NCBI GenBank assembly: GCA_027484985.1
Contig: JAIXRW010000005.1
Coordinates: forward strand, 62,001 to 126,000
Direction of reading: 5' to 3'
DNA from: Rhodobacter sp.
GTDB lineage: Bacteria > Pseudomonadota > Alphaproteobacteria > Rhodobacterales > Rhodobacteraceae
Length of the DNA stretch: 64,000 bases
Positions within the stretch are counted from its first letter, which is position 1; the number at the start of each line of letters is the position of its first letter. Positions 59,707-64,000 of this stretch are shown here, piece after piece. A program made the position numbers and the translations under genes. The notes beneath the pieces were generated by a model. That model saw nothing but the letters and a program-made list of their open reading frames with translations. It did no database searches and was not told where the DNA came from.

Positions 59707-61653
59707 ATGCCCACCAGATATGCCCGGATACGCGATGCGGGCAAGCGCAGTTCGCGGCTTGCCGTTGCTGTGTGTCTGGCCATGGCGGCCACCTTTATCG
59801 GCAGCCTGACGGCGCTGGGTGTCGCCCTTTATGACCGCAGCGCATCGGATGCGCGCAGCATGGCGGTGGCGTTGCAGCAATATGCCTTGCGGACGGTGAC
59901 AACGGGCGAGCTGGCCGCCGAAACGGTGGCCGAGGCGATCCGCACCCGTGGCGGAATGGCGGGCATGGTCGATGACCGGGCGCTGCATGATCTGCTGGCC
60001 GGTCTGTCGGCGCGCCTGCCCGACGGGGCGGGGCTGCTGGTGGTGGACGCGCAGGGCAAGGTCGTGTCGAGCTATGCCGAATTTCCAGCCCGCCCCATCG
60101 ACCTTTCAGACCGCGAATGGTTCATCGCGCAGCGCAAGACGGGCGCCGATTTCCTGCTGAGCGAGGCCCTGCTAGGGCGGCTGACCCAGCGCAAGATGTT
60201 CATCCTGACCAAATCGGTGCGGATCGGTGGCCAGTTGCAGGCGGTGGTCAATCTGGGCCTGCCTTCGGATGCGCTGATCGGGGATCAGGCCTTGCCGATC
60301 TATGCCGATGGCGTGGTGCTGAGCCTGATGAAACCCGATGGCGCGATCCTTGCGCGCAGCGATTTTCCCGACGGCCTGCTGGGCACCAAGCTTTCGGTGC
60401 GCGACGGGGCCGAGGATGCGCTGCATGTGCTGCGCGCGCGCGATGTGGACCACCGCCCCGCCATCGAGGCGACCGATAGCGAACCGCGTTACGGGTTGGT
60501 GGCGCGGGCCTCGATTCCGCTGGTGCAGGCGTTCGGGCCGTTGCTGGTGCTGTCGGGGATCGGTCTGCCGCTGGTGATTGCCATGATGGTGGCGACGTTC
60601 CGGCTGATCCGGTCAGTGGCGGCGCAGAACCGTGCGTTGGGGGAAACCACGGCCCGCCTGCGCGTGGTGCTTGACGCAGCGCATCTGGGAACGTGGCATC
60701 TTGATGTGGCCAGCGGCGCATCGGACATGAACGAACGCTGGGCGCGGATCGTCGGGCATGAACCCGGCGAGGTGCCCAATTCATCCGAGGAATGGGCCAG
60801 CCGGTTGCATCCGGATGAACGCGAAACCGTGCTGGCGGCGCTGGACGACATGCTGGCGGGCCGGACGCCGCTGATGAATATCGAACACCGTTTGCGCCAC
60901 AAGGACGGGCATTGGGTCTGGGTGCTGGATTCGGGCTGTGTGGTCGAACGCGATGGCGCGGGCCATGCCGTCACCGCCACCGGCACGCTGCTGGACATTT
61001 CCGAACGGCGCGAGACCGAGCGGCGGATCGGCATGTTGATGGGCGAGGTGGACCACCGGTCAAAGAACCTGCTGGCGGTGGTGCAATCGCTGGTCAACCT
61101 GATGCCCGCCGAGGATGTGGCGACCTTCAAGACCACGTTGCAGGGCCGGATCAAGGCGCTGGGGCATGTACATTCGCTGCTGTCCGAGGCGGGCTGGCAG
61201 GGCGTGGGGATCGACCGGCTGATCGGGACCGAGACGATGCCCTATCAGTCGGACCAGCCGCCCCGCATCTGGCGGAAAGGCCCCGAAGTAACGCTGCGGC
61301 CTGCGGCGGCGCAGGCGCTGGCGATGGTGGTGCATGAACTGATGACCAATTCGGCCAAATATGGCGCGCTTTCCGCAGCCACGGGCGAGGTTGGCATTGA
61401 CTGGCACATGACCGGGGCCGATGCGGAAAAGCCTGCCGCGCTGCATTTGCGCTGGCAGGAAAGCGGCGGACCGGCCGTGACGCCCCCCCAGCGGCAGGGG
61501 TTCGGTGCGCGCCTGCTGGGGGCGCTGGTGCGCGAGCAGATGGAGGGCACGCTGGAACAGGACTGGCCCGCAAGCGGGGCTGTCATCCGCCTGACATTGC
61601 CCTTGGCCGCGATCCTGCCGGTGGGAACGCGCGGGTTCGACCCGCGCCGCTGA
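59707..61653 (+). CDS. HWE-family sensor histidine kinase with extracellular and PAS domains
   Basis: A 648-residue membrane kinase. A helix at about residues 18-40 is followed by an extracellular Cache-like sensor (GLLVVDAQGKVVSSYAEF, LSDREWFIAQRKTG) and a second helix near residue 280. A PAS_3 domain follows (LGTWHLDVASGASDMNERWARIVG). The HWE kinase region has MGEVDHRSKNLLAVVQSL with His450, the N-box HELMTNSAKYGAL, and DWHM. HWE kinases in alphaproteobacteria act in general stress or light responses. No response regulator is adjacent. Its ATG lies five bases after GGAG. Confidence 0.88.
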   Translation: MPTRYARIRDAGKRSSRLAVAVCLAMAATFIGSLTALGVALYDRSASDARSMAVALQQYALRTVTTGELAAETVAEAIRTRGGMAGMVDDRALHDLLAGLSARLPDGAGLLVVDAQGKVVSSYAEFPARPIDLSDREWFIAQRKTGADFLLSEALLGRLTQRKMFILTKSVRIGGQLQAVVNLGLPSDALIGDQALPIYADGVVLSLMKPDGAILARSDFPDGLLGTKLSVRDGAEDALHVLRARDVDHRPAIEATDSEPRYGLVARASIPLVQAFGPLLVLSGIGLPLVIAMMVATFRLIRSVAAQNRALGETTARLRVVLDAAHLGTWHLDVASGASDMNERWARIVGHEPGEVPNSSEEWASRLHPDERETVLAALDDMLAGRTPLMNIEHRLRHKDGHWVWVLDSGCVVERDGAGHAVTATGTLLDISERRETERRIGMLMGEVDHRSKNLLAVVQSLVNLMPAEDVATFKTTLQGRIKALGHVHSLLSEAGWQGVGIDRLIGTETMPYQSDQPPRIWRKGPEVTLRPAAAQALAMVVHELMTNSAKYGALSAATGEVGIDWHMTGADAEKPAALHLRWQESGGPAVTPPQRQGFGARLLGALVREQMEGTLEQDWPASGAVIRLTLPLAAILPVGTRGFDPRR

Positions 61654-61814
61654 CCCCGCATCGCCACGGGCCCGGCGGCGGGGGGGCGGGCGCATCGGGA
61701 TAGGACAGTCATCCGTTTTTGCATGGCGCTGCTCCTAAAGATGCGGGCGGGCATTAATTTTAGTTAAGCTTTTTTCCGTGCCAAACCGGACGACCCGCTG
61801 TAGCTTGCGCCGCT

Positions 61815-63710
61815 ATGTTGAGCATGCGTGCAAATCCTGTGGTCCCGCAGACCGCGACCGGGCCTGTGGGTCAGGCCTGCGGGATTTTGCTGGTGCTGCT
61901 GGTGCTTTTGGCCCTGCTGTGGTCGCGCCTGATCCATGCCCATGATCATGCAGATTTTGCATTCTTGGTGGATGCCGACCGCAGCCTTTCGGCCAATGAC
62001 ATGGCGCGGCAAGATTTTCGGCCGGTCCATTCCACCTTTGGCGGCGGGCTTGAAGATACGGCCATTTGGCTTCGCGTCACCTTCGGCGCGACCGACCCTG
62101 CGCCGGTGTTGCTGCGGTTCCTGCCCGGAACGACCAAGCGGATCATCCTGTATTCCCCGATCGGTGACGGCGGATGGCGCGTGTCGCAGACCGGCACGAC
62201 CGCCATTGCCACGGCCGATGTGCATAGCCGCTTTGGCTGGACCGGATTTGTCATCGACCCAAAGGCGGGCGGACGGCCCTATTATGCGCAGATCGAAAAG
62301 AATACGCCGGGCGCGGTTCTGGTCGATGCCCTGCCTGTCGGGGACGAAACCCGATTTCATCTGCGCGACGCGGCAGCCAGCGCGATGGCGCTGTCTGTCA
62401 CCGTCTTTGCCATCGTGCTGGTGGCGCATCGCTTCACCCCGCTGACATCTTTGCCGCATTTCAGCTATCTGGCACTTCTGATCAGCAATGCCCTGTATCT
62501 GCTTGGTTTCGAAGGCTATCTTGTGCCCGCGATCGGCATTGACGGGCAGCTGGCCGAGGCGGTGCATTTCAATGTCGGGCTGGCGTCGATGATCAGCCTG
62601 CTTGGCTTTCACCTGCTGTTCCTGCGCGATTACGGGCCACCGCGGTTTCTTGTCCGTATCCTGCAAGGGCTTTTCATCGCCAGTATCGCCGCCGCGCTGC
62701 TCTATGCTGCCGATGCGAAACGGGTGGCAACCATTGTGGCGGTGGGCAGCCATACCTTGGGTCTTGTCGTGCTTTTTGCCATGGTGCTGTGCCTGCGTGC
62801 CGATGGAGCGATACCGCGGGCGCAGGTGCGGCTGGTCTATCTGGGCTATCTGGGCGGGCTTGCGCTGAACGTCGCCTTGCGGACCGGTCTGGTCGAGTCT
62901 GAATTGCTGTTCCGCAACAGCTTTGAAATCGTGGCGCTGCTCAGCTCGACCTTGATCCTTGCGCTGATGTGGTTGCAGAACCGCGCTGCGGCCGAAGAAG
63001 ATTTGGGGCGCGAGGTGGCGCTGGCGGGGCTGTCGGCCGATCTGAAGATCGCGCAAAGCTATAGCGACCTGCGCTTTGGCCTGATGCGCGAGATCGACAC
63101 CCTGTCGCAACAACTGGCGCAAGAGACCGAAGCCGCCATCGCCGCCAACAGCTTTGCGCTGGATGGGCCCAAAGCGGCGCGGTCGGCATCGGCGCTGCGG
63201 GCGGTGATCGAACGCTGCCTGTTCGCGCATACGGCCGCAACCGGCGCGTGGAACGTGACGCGGACGGTGTTTTCACCCGCGCGGCTGTTGCGCGAGATTG
63301 CGCTGGGGCTGGCGCCGGCGGCGCGCTGGAAGCTGGACCTTGGGCTGTTCATGGTCGAATCCGATCCGGGCCTGGTGGATCTGGCGCTGCGCAACGTGCT
63401 GGCCAACGCGCTGCGCTATTGTGATGAAGGGCGGGTCGAGGTTCGGCTGCAACAGATGATGCGCGGCGGTGAATCGGGGGCGCTGGTGACGCTGACGAAC
63501 CTGTCGGCGCTGGCCGAGCCTTTTGACAGCGACCGTGTCTTTGACAAATTCTATCGCGGTGCGTCATCGGCGGGGCGGGGCGGCACGGGCCTTGGCCTTT
63601 ACATCACGCGCGAGGTGGTGACGGCCCTGTCGGGCGAGGTGACGCTGCAAAGCCGACCCGAGGGCGCCGGATCGGTGGTGATGACGCAGATATGGATCCC
63701 CGACCGATGA
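61815..63710 (+). CDS. 7TM-DISM sensor protein with degenerate histidine-kinase module
   Basis: A 631-residue protein. A signal/anchor helix (residues 22-42) is followed by a periplasmic DISMED2-like domain, seven hydrophobic helices (about 195-395), a coiled region, and a HATPase_c domain. The ATPase N-box (LRNVLANALRYCDEG), F-box (DKFYRGASS) and G2 box (GTGLGLYITREVV) are clear. Where kinases have SHEIRTPL this protein has LMREIDTL, with Arg425 in place of the phosphoacceptor His, and the G1 DxGxG is not evident. It may be a signalling pseudokinase. The next gene overlaps it by four bases. Confidence 0.82.
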   Translation: MLSMRANPVVPQTATGPVGQACGILLVLLVLLALLWSRLIHAHDHADFAFLVDADRSLSANDMARQDFRPVHSTFGGGLEDTAIWLRVTFGATDPAPVLLRFLPGTTKRIILYSPIGDGGWRVSQTGTTAIATADVHSRFGWTGFVIDPKAGGRPYYAQIEKNTPGAVLVDALPVGDETRFHLRDAAASAMALSVTVFAIVLVAHRFTPLTSLPHFSYLALLISNALYLLGFEGYLVPAIGIDGQLAEAVHFNVGLASMISLLGFHLLFLRDYGPPRFLVRILQGLFIASIAAALLYAADAKRVATIVAVGSHTLGLVVLFAMVLCLRADGAIPRAQVRLVYLGYLGGLALNVALRTGLVESELLFRNSFEIVALLSSTLILALMWLQNRAAAEEDLGREVALAGLSADLKIAQSYSDLRFGLMREIDTLSQQLAQETEAAIAANSFALDGPKAARSASALRAVIERCLFAHTAATGAWNVTRTVFSPARLLREIALGLAPAARWKLDLGLFMVESDPGLVDLALRNVLANALRYCDEGRVEVRLQQMMRGGESGALVTLTNLSALAEPFDSDRVFDKFYRGASSAGRGGTGLGLYITREVVTALSGEVTLQSRPEGAGSVVMTQIWIPDR

Positions 63711-64000
63711 CGGCGCTGGCCCGCCTTGCGATACGGTTGGGCGCGGGCGCTGCGCTGGCGGCGTTGGTCGGGCTGTATATGGCTGCGATCTTTGCGACCG
63801 ATCCTGACGCGCGCCTGCTGGGCGACATCGGCCACAGGGCCGACCGGGGCGGGGCGATGACGGTCGATGACATAGCGGCGGGGCCGTTCACGCCATCAGG
63901 CCCTGCCTATCGGGGCGGCTATGACCAAGCGGTGCATTGGTTCCGCATCACGATCAACCCGTCGGTGCCGCCCGCGCCGATTGTGCTGGACGTGACGCCG
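63707..64000 (+). CDS. DISM-type sensor protein, N-terminal 98 residues only
   Basis: The reading frame opens with the ATG that overlaps the stop of the preceding gene (ATGA) and continues to the window edge without a stop. It has an N-terminal hydrophobic helix (AALAALVGLYMAAIFA) followed by the start of a periplasmic domain; HWFRITINPSVPPAPIVLDV resembles the TAIWLRVTF-type segment of the DISMED2 domain in the upstream protein. It is therefore probably a second DISM sensor co-transcribed with the first. What follows the sensor domain cannot be seen. Confidence 0.7.
   Translation, partial: MTALARLAIRLGAGAALAALVGLYMAAIFATDPDARLLGDIGHRADRGGAMTVDDIAAGPFTPSGPAYRGGYDQAVHWFRITINPSVPPAPIVLDVTP

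Overview
The window is high-GC, gene-dense chromosomal DNA with ATGA-overlapped operons. Protein content (GatB, ValS, PepN, an ABA4-like protein, a rhizobial/rhodobacterial-type rha operon, DUF1992, DUF2256, DUF4177) and two families of intergenic palindromes point to an alphaproteobacterium of the Rhodobacterales (Paracoccaceae type). No rRNA, tRNA, phage, IS element or CRISPR array was recognised. Assignments come from reading the sequence and recalled family motifs; no database search was run.

Layout. 1-13.6 kb is mostly housekeeping: a PLP decarboxylase (cut by the window edge) divergent from an Lrp/AsnC regulator, a TetR regulator, two membrane proteins, valS, a DUF1992 protein, a lytic-transglycosylase-like lipoprotein, gatB, a DUF4177 protein, a HisC-like aminotransferase and pepN. 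13.7-20.0 kb is a minus-strand operon around a 2-aminobenzoyl-CoA monooxygenase/reductase-type fusion flavoprotein, with SDR, MarR, enoyl-CoA hydratase, acyl-CoA dehydrogenase, thioesterase and RidA genes. 20.3-22.0 kb holds a winged-helix regulator divergent from a RutA/SfnG-like flavin monooxygenase. 22.2-28.7 kb is a minus-strand operon: cyclase-family hydrolase, FAD oxidoreductase, MarR, and indolepyruvate:ferredoxin oxidoreductase alpha and beta. Divergent from it (28.9-35.7 kb) is a second, related FAD oxidoreductase followed by a complete peptide/opine-type ABC importer. A thioesterase and a kynureninase-like PLP enzyme follow. Together 13.7-37.5 kb reads as a catabolic island for an aromatic, probably aminoaromatic or indolic, compound whose substrate is not known.

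37.7-41.1 kb holds glycerate 2-kinase, a photolyase/cryptochrome with its DUF2256 partner, and a DUF1330 protein. 41.1-46.7 kb is a second catabolic unit: a GntR regulator facing an operon of a DUF1185 protein, an alpha/beta hydrolase, a flavin reductase with an extra C-terminal domain, an LLM monooxygenase and an aldehyde dehydrogenase. Its layout resembles the rut pyrimidine pathway without being it. 46.7-48.9 kb encodes a PomA/PomB-like stator pair whose PomB-like protein starts with a histidine-rich tail.

49.0-59.6 kb is a full L-rhamnose regulon: rhaI and rhaD on the minus strand, and rhaR, rhaS, rhaT, rhaP, rhaQ, rhaM, rhaK on the plus strand. A helically phased array of seven TGATTG-type half-sites lies between the two arms. 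59.7-64 kb carries three sensor proteins in tandem: an HWE histidine kinase, a 7TM-DISM kinase whose phosphoacceptor position appears to be Arg, and the start of a third, DISM-like protein.

Two dispersed repeat families are evident. One is a 20-base hairpin, ATCCCCGC + tetraloop + GCGGGGAT, often in inverted pairs. The other is a core beginning CATTTTCTGCC and ending ATATCC plus a G-run, followed by a G/C hairpin.
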